In this document: positions 25,737-37,038 of the stretch, piece by piece
Layout of the letters: each line of letters opens with the position of its first letter
Numbering within the stretch: position 1 is the first letter of the stretch
Origin: Mytilus galloprovincialis
Lineage: Eukaryota > Mollusca > Bivalvia > Mytilida > Mytilidae
NCBI RefSeq assembly: GCF_965363235.1
Contig: NC_134851.1
Span: 36,732,321-36,796,320, forward strand
Direction: 5' to 3'
DNA: 64,000 nt
The notes under the pieces: generated by a model
Databases searched by the model: none
What the model saw: only the letters and a program-made list of their open reading frames with translations
Told to the model about the DNA's origin: nothing
Position numbers and translations under genes: made by a program

Positions 25737-26360
25737 AAGGGCATACGATACAGTTTTGAACCTGTATTTATAAGTTGATGAAAATTTGCATATAGGCTCT
25801 TTTTTACCTGATTAAATCAAATATGTAATAAAAATTATACCTTCATGTGCTACTTTTTGAGTAAAATGAGGTCGAAATTTTGTATATTTGCTCAAAATTC
25901 AGATTTGTGTCCGTATTTTCTTTTTCGAAAGAAAGACGTATCTTTTTTGTTTCAAAAGATAAACACAAATTGTTTTTTTTTTAAATCGGAAATTTCTGTA
26001 TTTTATAAGTATCATTAAAAATCATGCAATTTTTATTCAGAAATAACTCATATTTATCAAATGTTCATGAATAGAGGAAAAAAACGTCATTTTTTGCTTC
26101 ATGTTTATCAAAATTAAAAAAATTGCGCTATTTACAGTTTTATAAAATTTGGGTCACATAATCACTTTGCAAAATGAAACAAATAGCCGTTTAAAAAATT
26201 AGGGGTCCATGCACTCGTTTTCAAATTAAATCAGTTTAAATGATAAAAATCAATCGAAAAATGCATCTTTTCCCGATATGTCATAGTTTGACGTCGCGAA
26301 AATAACATTTTACGTTAGCAACGTCATTACCTCCCCTGTAACTGTATCGTATATATAACC
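25737..26360. mobile_element. Non-autonomous element with inverted ends GGGCATACGATACAGTT / AACTGTATCGTATAT
   Basis: The two ends are inverted and about 610 bp apart; the interior is AT-rich with no frame. Boundaries and any target duplication are unclear, so the superfamily is not assigned. Confidence 0.55.
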
Positions 26361-26399
26361 TGTACATAAGATTTGTTCACACTTTTAGAAAAAGATGTC

Positions 26400-26830
26400 A
26401 GTGTTGAAGGTTTGGTTTGATATTGACCTCATTCTCACTAGTAGATAACCTGTTGCATGGGAGGGTTGTAAATTGTATACACTTAATGTCTGTTTGGCCA
26501 GTGTCATCTATCCTTGACCTCATTTTCATCGTTTATTGGCCAATGTGAAGTTTGTTTCTTAGATACTATAAATAATAGGTCAACTATATTTAATGCAGAT
26601 TGATTGCAAGGCGTACATATCTGTCTGGCATGGTTCGTCTGACCTTGACCTAATTGTCATGGTTCATTGGTCAATGTTTCGTTTTCTTGATTAAGTCTAT
26701 TTCTTAGAACCTATAAGCAATAAGTCAACAATATTTGGTGTATTGGATGATTGCAAGGTGTACAGTCATGTATTTTTCGTTTAATTTATCATACCTTGAC
26801 CTCATTTACTTGGATCATGTTAAGTTTATG
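26400..26830. repeat. ~155-190-bp tandem family ('ccttgacct' repeat), array 1
   Basis: Recurring blocks 'ccttgacctcattttcat', 'cattggtcaatgt', 'gtttcttagatactata' and 'gattgcaaggtgtaca' recur about three times. Other loci: 57895-58270 and, reversed, 39430-39680 with a trace at 40185-40260. Confidence 0.7.
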
Positions 26831-27472
26831 CGATACGTGTAGTAAAGCTAAAAATATTTACGACTATTATAACCGGAAGAAAAGTGACGTTAGGATCTCT
26901 TACCATGATTTGCAAAAAGCTTTATATGATTCTCGTTTTAAATTGAATATTTCTCATTTTAGTTTTAAGTTGAATATTTCTTGTCTTAAATGTTTTTTTA
27001 TTCTTAAATATAATAGTTCTCTATTTTAAATGCCCAAACAGATTATAGATTTACTATTTTATGATTCAATCCAATGGCTGTCAAAAGTGCGAAAGATAAT
27101 ACACGTATCTTACACTCACCTACTAAAATAGCAATTATTGCTATTTCACTTGGTTTAGCTGGAGGACAATAATCCGATTATTATTGCATAAGATTGGACA
27201 GTTATATTTATATTTTATGAGAACCTTTAATATATAATGTTTTAATACCTTTAAGTTAACTTTGAATGTAATGAATGTTTTGAAAACTGTTGCTTAGGCA
27301 GTCGTCCCCTAGATATCAAACGTCATTCTTCTTCCGGTTATATTATCAAAAGAAAATCAATGGTTAGTAAATAAGGCGAGACATTTCAGCGTTTGCAATC
27401 TTGTTTTTTGTAGAGATAGGACTGGTAAACAGAAGGAATTTGCAATGCATATGATCAAATGTTAAGAGAGGA

Positions 27473-27538
27473 ATGTCTGCTACACAAAATGATATGCTGT
27501 TATCAAAGTTTTCAAGGAAAGATGGTTTAGTGTTAGCA
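27473..27538 (+). CDS. Gene B exon 1
   Basis: ATG at 27473 codes MSATQNDMLLSKFSRKDG and four more residues, ending in phase 0 at a perfect gtaagt donor. The leader (about 27380-27472) is conserved upstream of gene A. Confidence 0.8.
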
Positions 27539-30500
27539 GTAAGTACTAGTATACTATTTTGTTTTGAATATGTACTACTTTCTTGTATTTTTTGTGGTAT
27601 GAGTGTGCCGCAAAACAGGGTACTATTTCTTAGTATAGAAAATTCCTGATAGAACAGGGTATGTTTTTCAATTTTTTGTTTAGAACAGGGTATGTTTTAC
27701 AATATTTTCTGGTTAGAACAGGGTATGATTTGGAAAGTGTTGTCGGCACAGTTATACCCGAAATGATAGTCAGTAACCCCCCCCCCCGAGACAGTTATTG
27801 CATGAAATTTTATGAAAACTATATGTAATGTATGAGCAATAATGAACAGGGATGCGCACGCAAGTAAGCTAAATATCTAAATTTTAAACGGTCGCGAATG
27901 AAAATAATAAATACAATTGTCTCCCAGGCAGAAAAGGGGAGGGGGGAGGGGGGTTGAAAACCCCTCTTAATCCGCCTCTGAATTTCATTTATCGTTTTTA
28001 TTTTCAGTGTGGCGTTGTCACCTTTTTCATCTTAGCACATATTGGAGAATTTCTGTTTGACAGCTCTGTCAAGGTTCCTATAGGAATTATTATAGCATGC
28101 TCCTGCTGGATCATATCAAGTCGGGAAAGGTAATATTACTTAATTTGCATAATACAATTACATCACCTTATAGTTAATAATTATCTCAGTCCCTTAAGTT
28201 CGTATTGTAATGACAATTTCTTGCTACTGTAAGACATGTGCAATACCTTCTTTTACATTTACAATGCATTTTTTAAAGAATCTTTTAGTATTATATACAC
28301 TAGTAGATACCCGCGGTCCAATTGGGCAACTGTTGAAACAAAGAGTTTTAAAATTTCGCAGGCAGTACGTTTACTGAGCATGGATAATGGGCGAAAGCGT
28401 ATTAGTCACGGATAGATAACGGTCTCTGAATTGGGTTATTTTACGTTGTTTCTCCGGAAATAAATATTGTTTTAAAGACAAATTTAGGAAGTACAAAAAA
28501 CACTACATTTATATTCCATTTCACAAAATTTAATATTCCAGTCTTTGTGTGATGTCAGAGGAAATACGGTTCGATGAAAGCAGTCCTTTCCCTTTGTAGT
28601 ATAGATACGCCCAATTTTCTGTTATATATATGTAGAGATTGAATCATAGTTTAACTTAGAAATAAGGTTTTTGAAATGGTTCCATTTAGAAACTTAAGGG
28701 CAGCATTTATGATATTCTATGATGTATTTTGCAATAAGTATAGCTATGACCCAACAAAAAACAAGAAGGTCTACTTTGACCAACACATAAGGGAGCTACC
28801 ATTCAAGTTGATTTTTATGGGGGGGGGGGGGGGCTAGGATGAAAAATTTTGTCCTGCATTTCTTTTTAGTTGTAATCTCTGTCCTGCGTTTTTATTTTTC
28901 ACTCTATTCGGTCCTGCCTTTTTTTTTTTTTTTAGTTTATCCTGACTATTTTTTACCTAAATTGTCATCCTGACTTTTTTTTTTGCAAGTGTCTCATCCT
29001 GCCTATTTTTTTCAACTCAAAATTCCTGTCCTGCCTATTTTTTTCAAATTTCATCCTAGCCCCCCCCCCCCCCCCCCCCCATAAAAATCAAATGGTAGCT
29101 CCCTAAATAGACAAAGTTTCAGTACAGAATACCATGAGTAACAAAATAACTATTTGAATTGTGAGTTTCTCTTTTCTGGGTTGTAGATTGTGATATACCA
29201 ATACAGTTAAACCTCTTTAAACTGAACCTCTTCGGTACTTCGTTCGGTTTTGACCTATGTTCGGTTTTATCAGGTTCACAACGTACTTAGGATTAGGTTT
29301 AGTCAGGTTTCACTGTATATATAATTGTTGTAATATGTTGATTTACTATTCCATACTTAACTTTTACAGATATAATGCAACACAACAATTGAACAAGGTG
29401 ATTGACAAGATACATGAAGAAAATGAGTGTTTGAAATTACAAATCACAGAACAAGACAAGATGTTAACACAGCATCAACTTAAACAACTTGAATCTGAAA
29501 ACAAATTGTGTGAGGAAAATCAACTTAGTAAACAAAAGTGTGAAGAAATTGAAACAGAAATGGAAAAATTAATCACAAGGTAATGACACACAATGCTGTT
29601 CATCGAGACCAATTAATATACTCGATCACAACTGACAACAACTTAGAGGTTCTTGGATAGTGATCGTATCGAGATATCTTAAAAGAGAGGCAAAGTATAC
29701 CAAAGGACATTCAAACGCATAAGTCGAAAATAAATCGAAAACACCATGGCTAAAAATGAAAAAAAACCACCCAACAGTCAAACAATAGTAAACAAAACAC
29801 AAGACAGAAAAATGAAGATTGAGCAACGCAACACGAACCCCACTAAAACCTTTGGGTGATTTCAGGTGCTCATTCAAGAAGATTAAGCAGATCATGCTCC
29901 ACATGTGGCATCCGTCATGTTGCTTATGTTAGATACAAAACCAAAATGTACTTTCCCAATTGGTAAAAAATGGAGAACTCTAATGTTCACTGGTTATCTT
30001 ACAATCACTCCAGAGACCTATAATACCAAGCTTTAGTCTCCTCTGTCATTTATTTGAAATACTTCACATATCTTGAGTATATCATGTAGAAATACTTCAA
30101 TTTGATATACTGTGGATTCATTTATTTTCGTGGGTACCAATTTTCGTGGATTAAGGAAAAAATTACTGTGTTCATGGATATTCAATTTCATTGTTTTTGG
30201 TGAAGTATACAAAAAAAGTCATGCAAACCTAAAAAAAAATATAAAATTCGTTGAACATTCAATTTCGTGGTTCACTTTTACCCACGAAAATTGGAATCCG
30301 GTATAATGAATCCACAGAACATCTACGTAATACCATGGAAACGGCTGTTCCATGTAATAATACATTTAATAAATATTAGTATACTATGAGGTGTGCTGTC
30401 CAATAAAGGGACCAGAGCAACAGACAATGGGTCATATTATATTATATATTTTTTCTTTTACAAATTGCTTACTTCATTTGCTTTGATATTTTATATTAAT

Positions 30501-33500
30501 CAATTAAATCAAAATCAATCATATTATGTACTTTGTTTATCCTATTTTTAATTTAGTTTACATTATGTTTGAAAATTATATTGTAATTATTCTGCTCATT
30601 TTGGGCGCCATGATTGGCAAATAAAATATTTGTTTTTTTGTTTGTTGTAAAACTGAACAGTACATTTATTGTTAAAGTTAAATATCAATTGTTTGAAATA
30701 ACCTTTACCTAATGACAACATACTTTATTCAATAGTTAAAGAATAACTAATCCAAGACTTTAATTTAGAAAAATATATGACTAGTGACCACATTAATTGA
30801 TTTGGTCATATTTTCTCAATATTTGAATTATAAAATTAGTTATTCTTCTTTATCCATTCATTTTCAATTTCCCTTTGATGGTAAGCCATTGATTATTTCT
30901 CGACAACACCGATTGTTGTACGACGTCCAAGGATCTAGTCAGATTTATTCACACGTGAAATTATCAAAATTTATTTCACGTTTGAAATCATGTTATTTAT
31001 TACAGCCAATGTAAAAGTAAATTTCCAAGAAATAAATACTGTATTTCAAAAGAAAAACTTAACATACAATACAATTTATATTCATCAGGAGTAATGAAGA
31101 GATTGAAAACGTCAAAACAGGTCTGGTTCAATACGAGTTGGATATTCAAATGTATAAAGATAAATGTATAAGTCTAACAGAACATTTAAGGAAAGCTATG
31201 ACGGAAGGATATTCCTTAGAAACTCAATTACAAACAGCTAGGAAAGAAATTCAGCAAGAACATGAAGCATTTGACCAGTATAAAGATACATCAAATAAAA
31301 GATATGACGCAATAAAAACTGAGTTAAAAGTAGCTTGGATTAATTTTCAGAAAGATCGTGAAGAATATGAAGAGAACAAAATGTCCACAAAGAAAAAATT
31401 TGACACTATGAAAACTAAGTTACAAACAGCTAGTATGGAATTTCAGAAACAACGTGAAATATATGCTGAGTATGAACATTCATCTAAGAGAAAAATCTAC
31501 ACAATGGAAACTCAATTACAAACAGTTGGCATAAAATTTCAGAAAGAACATGAAGAATATGAAGAGTATAAAAAGTCATCAAGGAAAAAAATTGGCACGA
31601 TGGAAACTCAGTTACAAACAATATATATAGAAATGCGGAAAGAACGCGAAACATATGCCGAGTATGAAAAGTCATCCAAGAAAAAAAATTACACATTGGA
31701 ATCTCAATTACAAACAGCTAGGTTAGAATTTCAGAAAGAACATGCCGAAAATGAAGAGTATAAAAAGACGTCAAGGAAAAAAATTGACACGTTGGAAAGT
31801 CAATTACAGACAGCCAGGACAGAAATGAAGAAAGAACGTGAAACATATGAAGAGTATGAAAAGTCATCCAAGAAGAAAATTAACACAATGGAAATGGAAA
31901 ATAACAATTACAAAGAAAATTTTGCAAATAAGTATGTAAAGATGATAGGCAATCTGTGTATGTCGTTTAATTCAGTGGGTACCAATTTTCAGGGATTAAG
32001 AAAATGATTTTTCCTCAAATGTATTCAAAGTTGTTTTAAGCTTAAATGTTGTGTCCATACTTGCCCAACTGTTCAGGAGGGTTCGACCTCTGCAGGAAAA
32101 ACCAGTTTGCTGTCTCTCTGAGAGCCTCTTGTTTTTTATGGAGTCAGATTTTTTTTTTAGCGAACAATTGTTTTTAGTTTTTCGACACAATCAAGCAAAT
32201 TATTTCTTTCATAATTAAACACTAAGGTATGGGGTAAATCTGGATTCCGAATACTATTTTTTAATCTGCTTGACTACAATATTTTTTTCCATCAAATTGG
32301 GGATCAGAATATTTTTTTAGGAAAAAACCATAACCCCCACCTTCAACTTATTGCAAGTTTACCCTAATAGAATGCTGTCACGTTGTGTATCTCCTTTTAA
32401 ATTCCATCTTTTTCATGAAACTGTTTTTAAGAAAACAACTAGGAAGAAATTCTAAGAAGACCACAAACAGATTTAATTAGTGTATTTAGTAAGACCAATC
32501 TTATCTCAGTCCTTTTTCGATCCTAACCTAAACAATCATGTTAACAATAGAAAAGATAGAGAAATGCTACAGTAGAATTTGTATAACTTATTCCAGTTTA
32601 TTTTCAGACTCCAAGGTTTGCAAAACAACGTTGCGACCACAAATAAGGAACTGGAAAGAATGAAAAAAGAGAAAAATTCATGGACGGCAAAGTCAAACGA
32701 GCTACAGCAAACAATCAAAGATATGGAGAAGGTGACTAACAGAAAGTTCAAGGTCGCCAATTAGAACGTTGCAGCTCCCCTAAGGAGTATGATTAAAGCC
32801 CTGTATATTTCAAAAGGAGTATGGATTCACGAGAGTACAAAATTGGTCCCGAGTTTTTGTTTTAAATCAGGAAAAATCCTTCCAATTAAACATAGATTAA
32901 ATTGTGATATTACTTTTATTTCATACTAACTTGTTTTTGGCAAATCACTGTCTAAATCACGTATTAACGACCCCTGTAATCATGCACAAATTGTGTTGAA
33001 ACGCCAGCATTAGTCCAATTCTTTCAAAGCTGTTAACAATCCACATAGTTTACTTTGACAGTCGTCTTTGTCATGAAAATATAATGGCCATATGGATTCA
33101 CTATAGACCTTGGCATTTTTGTTGAGCCTTCGACTTTTGTCGAAAAATCGAGACATAGCGATCCTTAATTCCGTCGGCGGTATTCCTCTGTGGTTAACGT
33201 TTTTGAAATTTTTATAACTTTCTTAAACTAACATGGAATTGGACCAGACTTGGACAGAAGTTTGTTTTTGATCATAAGATAGTATCCAGAAGTAAAGTTT
33301 GTAAAAAAAAAAATCCTGTTTTTCCATTTATTTTACTTATAAATGGACTTATTTTACTGTCAGGAAACATTACATTCACTCTGTGGTTTTTTAATAATTT
33401 TCTCAAAATACATGTGTCCTGGATTTGTACCAAACTTGGACAGAAGCTTGTTTGTGATCAAAAGCTAGTATTTAGAAAGAAATTTAGTTAAAATATTGTT

Positions 33501-35812
33501 CCTGTTTTTCCCTATTTTACTAATAAAAGGAATTAGTTTTTCTTCCAGTAAACCTTAAATACAGTCTGCAGTTAAAGTTTTTAAAACATTTATTAGATTC
33601 ATAAACTACCCTGGATTTTTACCAAACATGGACAGAAGCTTCTTACAATGAAACGATAGTATCGAGAGGAATATTTTTATTCATTTGTTTGCTCATTTAT
33701 GACAGATATACTGCTACTTGTAGGGTTTAACAATTTAGAATTGAAGTTCTTATAAATGCACTATTTTTCAACAATAAATTATTGTTTAATTTTAAACAAA
33801 CAGTGAATTTTTGTGCAGGCTAATCGGATTATTTTCTTTTTTCTTATAAGTGATTTTAAATTCATGTATTTATTTTTCAATTACAGACACAACATTGCGA
33901 TTTTTACTCCAAGCATCATGTAGATGCCATATATAAACTCGTATCAGCAAAATCTGACTATGACAGACTTGGGATTCATAAAGGAGCAACGAAGTATATT
34001 TTAAGAATTTATATATTTTTTTATGATATAAAACCATGATAAAAAAAGCATATACATGTGCCATTATTTCAAATGTTTGCAGCTAGCTATGTGTGATATT
34101 ATATTCTTACTAAAGTTGCTTCTATAATGGCCATTTTGAATTTCAGATCGTCAAATAAATCGTCAATTTTAACCATATTATTTTTTCGTTTGACATTTGA
34201 TTTACATTAGATATGAAAAAGAAGATGTGGTATGATTGCCAATAAAGACAACTATCCACAAAAGACCAAAATGACACAGACATTAACAACTATAGGTCAC
34301 CGTACGGCCTTCAACAATGAGCAAAGCCTATACCGCAAAGTATGAGTCTGGATATTGGGTTAAGAATAGAGAATAATGAGTACGAGTAAGATGAAACAAC
34401 AACTTGGGAAAGAGTAAATATGAAAATAAAAAGATATTGTATGATTTCCAATGAGACAACACTCACAAGAGACCAAATGACACAAAAATTACCATGTATA
34501 AGTAACCGTACGGCCTTCGACAAAATTTATCTTCCGTCACGCAATTATAATGTCTTACACAGAAGAAGTTCCAACACAAAGAGCTAGACAATACGTTTTT
34601 TTTTTATTAATTGTCACTCAAGTTAAATTCCGCCAAAAATACTTTTTGCTCCACTTTTGTTATTTTTGTACAACTGTAACGTTCATCAATCACTGTTTTA
34701 CATCTAAGTTAAATAAAAATAATGCTAGGACATTCAGTATAATAAATTAAATAAATCATAGCTGAGAGGGTGATAAAGCAGATTATTACCCCTCAAAAAA
34801 AAATGTTCCGCTCCACCGCGGTTTTAATGTTTTCTCGAGGAAATAATCTGCTCTATCACCCTCAATCACCTTTGTGTTATTTATATATGTCTGATGACAT
34901 TTCTCGTGAAACAGTTGTATTAAGTTAAGGTGGTATGGGTGTCTTTTGCCATCTTGAATTGTAAAAAACAGAGAATCTAAGGTCCAGATTTTTTATCAAG
35001 TTAGCAAAATTGGATGCAGGAATGCAGATTTTTAATGTGAATTTTCGTGTAAAAGAACCAATTTATAGGAATATAAGTTTTGAATTAGTGATATTTCTAT
35101 AAGTGTTGATTATTTTTTGTTGTTTTTAAATATCTTGAAATATGCATTTTAAGGGGAGGTAACTCTAAAACAGTACATTTTCTGAAGGAATCTACATGGA
35201 ATTTTCCTATTTTGTATTTTAGCCGGAAAAAAACGTACGGTGACCCTATACTTTCTGTTGATATTCTTAAAGCATTGTATGAAAGCTATCTTTTCCTAAT
35301 TTATTTTACAATTCTATCATTTTGTTTAGTTTTTAATCACAAAATGGTGTTTTTTCCTTTATAATCCATACGAAATGTGTCATTTTGTCACAACCTGTAG
35401 CTTGAAAAAATGCGTGGTGACCTATCATTTTTATAGAATTTTTGAACATATATCAATAGATACTATGTTTTGGCAAAGTATGAACAAATTCTATCATTTT
35501 TATTTTAGACTCCCGTACCACCTTAAGCACATTATTATAAAAGAATACTTATTGTATATCAAAGAAAAGAATGCGTTGTCAGTTTATTTTTGATTTACGA
35601 GTTTGAATGTCCCTTTGGTATTGGTTGCACCCCTTATGTTTTTTTACATGAAATCAGTCTGTTTTATTTTCATTTTCAGGACGGATGTGAATACAGCTTA
35701 CAAAAAACTCTCTATATTGGTTCATCCTGACAAAAACGCAGCCCCTGGAAGTGAAGATGCATTTAAAATCTTACAAAATGCAAAAAATGCCTTATTAATA
35801 AGATGTAGTTAG
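27473..35812 (+). CDS. Gene B: membrane-hairpin, coiled-coil protein with C-terminal J domain
   Basis: Seven exons: 27473-27538, 28008-28129, 29370-29579, 31089-31931, 32608-32731, 33887-33993, 35680-35812; every junction has GT..AG and matching phase, giving about 534 residues. In order: polar N-terminus (1-18); a hydrophobic hairpin (about 19-39 and 45-58) that should anchor it in a membrane; a charged helix (63-133); seven 32-residue coiled-coil repeats (about 178-401); more helix; and a J domain at about 479-531 split by the last intron, with HPD at 506-508. J domains stimulate Hsp70 ATPase, so an Hsp70 co-chaperone role on a membrane surface is likely, inferred from the domain only. The J domain most resembles that of DNAJC27 (APGSEDAFK motif), but no Ras-like GTPase domain is present. 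I do not recognise the full architecture as a named family. Gene A is an inverted paralogue. Confidence 0.85.
28008..28129 (+). CDS. Gene B exon 2 (membrane hairpin)
   Basis: Acceptor tttttattttcag, donor gtaata, 122 bp. It encodes CGVVTFFILAHIGEFLF, a short polar turn (DSSVK), then a second hydrophobic segment PIGIIIACSCWII. Confidence 0.9.
28791..29103 (+). mobile_element. MITE with TAA target duplication (PIF/Harbinger-like), copy 1
   Basis: Inverted ends GGGAGCTACCATT..AATGGTAGCTCCC, each with a G or C homopolymer and 'ctaggatga', flanked by TAA at 28788-28790 and 29104-29106. The interior is built from repeated 'tcctgcctttttt' words. A 3-bp TWA duplication and GGG start suggest PIF/Harbinger. 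It lies in gene B intron 2. Confidence 0.8.
29370..29579 (+). CDS. Gene B exon 3 (coiled coil)
   Basis: Acceptor cttttacag, donor gtaatg, 210 bp. Highly charged helix starting YNATQQLNKVIDKIHEENE; matches gene A exon 3 along its whole length. Confidence 0.9.
30110..30317 (+). mobile_element. 208-bp MITE with ends CTGTGGATTCAT
   Basis: Perfect inverted ends CTGTGGATTCAT at 30110 and ATGAATCCACAG ending 30317. The subterminal 'ttcgtgggtaccaattttcgtgg' is also inverted. Another copy is at 56248-56440, and a fragment abuts gene B exon 4 (31972-32003). Confidence 0.8.
30400..30650 (+). mobile_element. LINE 3' end fragment
   Basis: Ends 'gggcgccatgattggcaaataaaatatttg', the same 3' terminus as the LINE at 3790-4545, followed by a T/G-rich tail. 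No coding sequence remains. Confidence 0.55.
31089..31931 (+). CDS. Gene B exon 4 (repeat coiled coil, 843 bp)
   Basis: The acceptor is ttcatcag and the donor gtatgt. It contains 7 x 96-bp repeats (31222-31893). If the donor is not used, the frame runs on to a stop at 32005-32007 inside a transposon fragment (see findings). Confidence 0.85.
31222..31893 (+). repeat. Seven in-frame 96-bp tandem repeats inside exon 4
   Basis: Each unit codes 32 residues of the pattern [TS]xLQTxxxxFQKExExYxEYxxSSxKKxxTME. All seven units have exactly the same length, with amino-acid differences mainly in the middle. The pattern is rich in Glu, Lys, Gln and Tyr, and is strongly helical. Confidence 0.95.
32608..32731 (+). 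CDS. Gene B exon 5
   Basis: Acceptor ttattttcag; begins LQGLQNNVATTNKELERMKK after the split Lys codon. I end it at 32731 (AAG|gtgact). A second phase-0 donor (AAG|gtcgcc) follows 21 bp later and would add seven residues. Confidence 0.75.
33887..33993 (+). CDS. Gene B exon 6 (start of J domain)
   Basis: Acceptor caattacag, donor gtatat, 107 bp. It encodes THQCD-like polar sequence (TQHCDFYSKHHVDAIYKL) and then DYDRLGIHKGAT, the helix I/II start of a J domain. Confidence 0.85.
34216..34530 (+). repeat. Repeat R1, two partial copies
   Basis: 'gaagatgtggtatgattgcc' copy at 34216-34340, then a second start at about 34430 ('aagatattgtatgatttccaatgagacaac'). It lies in gene B intron 6. Confidence 0.65.
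34764..34868. repeat. Foldback element
   Basis: Inverted arms 'gagggtgataaagcagattattacc' and 'gaaataatctgctctatcaccctc' around a loop with 'ccgctccaccgcgg'. It lies in gene B intron 6. Confidence 0.7.
34929..35522. mobile_element. TTAA-flanked element, 594 bp, ends GGTGGTATGGG / CCCGTACCACC
   Basis: Flanked by TTAA at 34925-34928 and 35523-35526. The terminal words resemble the ~273-bp MITE at 40833, but the interior is different. It lies in gene B intron 6, just before the last exon. Confidence 0.7.
35680..35812 (+). CDS. Gene B exon 7 (J-domain HPD half and stop)
   Basis: Acceptor cattttcag; completes the split Lys codon and encodes TDVNTAYKKLSILVHPDK, then an APGSEDAFK stretch, with TAG at 35810. 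Confidence 0.9.
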
Positions 35813-35948
35813 CATCTATTATTTATAATTGATTTTCTCTCTTATATATTTTTGAAAAAATGTCTGTCGGATTTTTCTTTTTTTTTTTGAAAGATCTTTT
35901 TATAAAGTTTACATTTATATACAAATTTGTTGTTGTTTATCGTATCAA

Positions 35949-35954
35949 AATAAA
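35949..35954 (+). terminator. Gene B polyadenylation signal
   Basis: AATAAA 137 bp after the stop codon, in an AT-rich 3' UTR. Confidence 0.6.
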
Positions 35955-35974
35955 GCAATATTAAATATTGTTTA

Positions 35975-36760
35975 ATGAGTCCTCGTCCACTTGTATTTTT
36001 TATGAGAAATTTATGTATTACTGAAAAATTATTACACCAGGGTTTTCGATATCACAAACTAGTCAAAACATTTACTAAATTTTATCATCGGTATAAGGAC
36101 ATCATTCGTAAATATAGCTCAACATGCAGACTTCTTATACGTTCAGGTATTTCACATCCAACTTTTTATGAATATTCTTTATAAAGCACAAAGGTGTCAG
36201 TATTCACCTCAAAAACTAACAAAACCTTTGAATAGACTTATTAAGAAGGGATATAGTTACGATACTGTTGTCAGGTCATTAAAGATTGCATATTTTGGCG
36301 TTAATATTGATTCACTTATAGGGTTTTTGCATCGGAACTAAACACATTTATTCAAAAACCAGTTGTTGGCATGACACGGGTTATGTTCTTCTCATATATG
36401 TTATGATGGTATGATACTAAACCCCTAACGGGAAGGATTGTGCCTGATGTTCATATGATGAAATCATAATCTTTCAGTCAGTTTAATTGAAGGTTACATC
36501 TTCTGACATCAGACTCTGACTTCTCTTGAACTGAATTTTAATGTGCGTATTGTTATGCGTTTACTTTTCTACATTTGCTAGAGGTATAGGGGGAGGGTTG
36601 AGATCTCACAAACATGTTTAACCCCGCCGCATTTTTGCGCCTGTCCCAAGTCAGGAGCCTCTGGCCTTTGTTAGTCTTGTATTATTTTAATTTTAGTTTC
36701 TTGTGTACAATTTGGAAATTAGTATGGCGTTCATTATCACTGAACTAGTATATATTTGTT
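35975..36760 (+). mobile_element. Retroelement fragment (3' part)
   Basis: The open frame 35975-36184 contains LLHQGFRYHKLVKTFTKFYHR, a conserved block I associate with polyproteins of abundant bivalve retroelements. It then degenerates and continues as a long noncoding tail with 'aaccccgccgcatttttgcgcctg' and 'aagtcaggagcctctggcc'. The same element resumes at 37042 ('gggg.tagttgaaggacgc'), interrupted by the MITE at 36763-37038. Confidence 0.6.
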
Positions 36761-36762
36761 TA

Positions 36763-37038
36763 GGGAGCTACCATTTGATTTTTATGTGGGTGCTAGGATG
36801 AAATTTGAAAAAAAAGGCAGGACAGGATTTTGAGTAAAAAAAAAGGCAGGATGAGTAACTTGACAAAAAAAAAAGGCAGGATGACAATTGTTGTAAAAAA
36901 GTCAGGATAAGCTAAGAAAAAAAAAGGCAGGACCGAATAGACTGAAAAATAAAAAGGCAGGACAGAGATTACAAATAAAAAAAAGGCAGGACACAATTTT
37001 TCATCCTAGCCCCCCATAAAAATCAAATGGTAGCTCCC
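36763..37038 (-). mobile_element. MITE with TTA target duplication, copy 2
   Basis: Same ends as the MITE at 28791 but opposite orientation: GGGAGCTACCATTTGATT..AATCAAATGGTAGCTCCC, flanked by TTA at 36760-36762 and 37039-37041. The interior has about seven 'aaaaaaggcagga' units of roughly 28 bp. Confidence 0.85.

Noticed and set aside
31484-31696. 70-codon minus-strand frame
   Set aside because: Antisense shadow of the gene B repeat exon.
31222-31893. Regular repeats as a CRISPR array
   Set aside because: Units are contiguous, coding and without unique spacers, in a eukaryotic exon.
32040-32130. tRNA-like 'gggttcgacctc' box
   Set aside because: No matching A box or foldable acceptor stem nearby; the phrase belongs to a dispersed mussel repeat.
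35603-35812. J-domain exon as the end of a DNAJC27 (Rab-like) gene
   Set aside because: The APGSEDAFK block is DNAJC27-like, but the upstream exons joined in phase encode coiled coil and a membrane hairpin, and no GTPase motifs occur upstream.
36793-36996. 67-codon hydrophobic minus-strand frame
   Set aside because: Lies inside the MITE at 36763-37038; the FF/LPFF pattern is the translation of its T-rich internal units.
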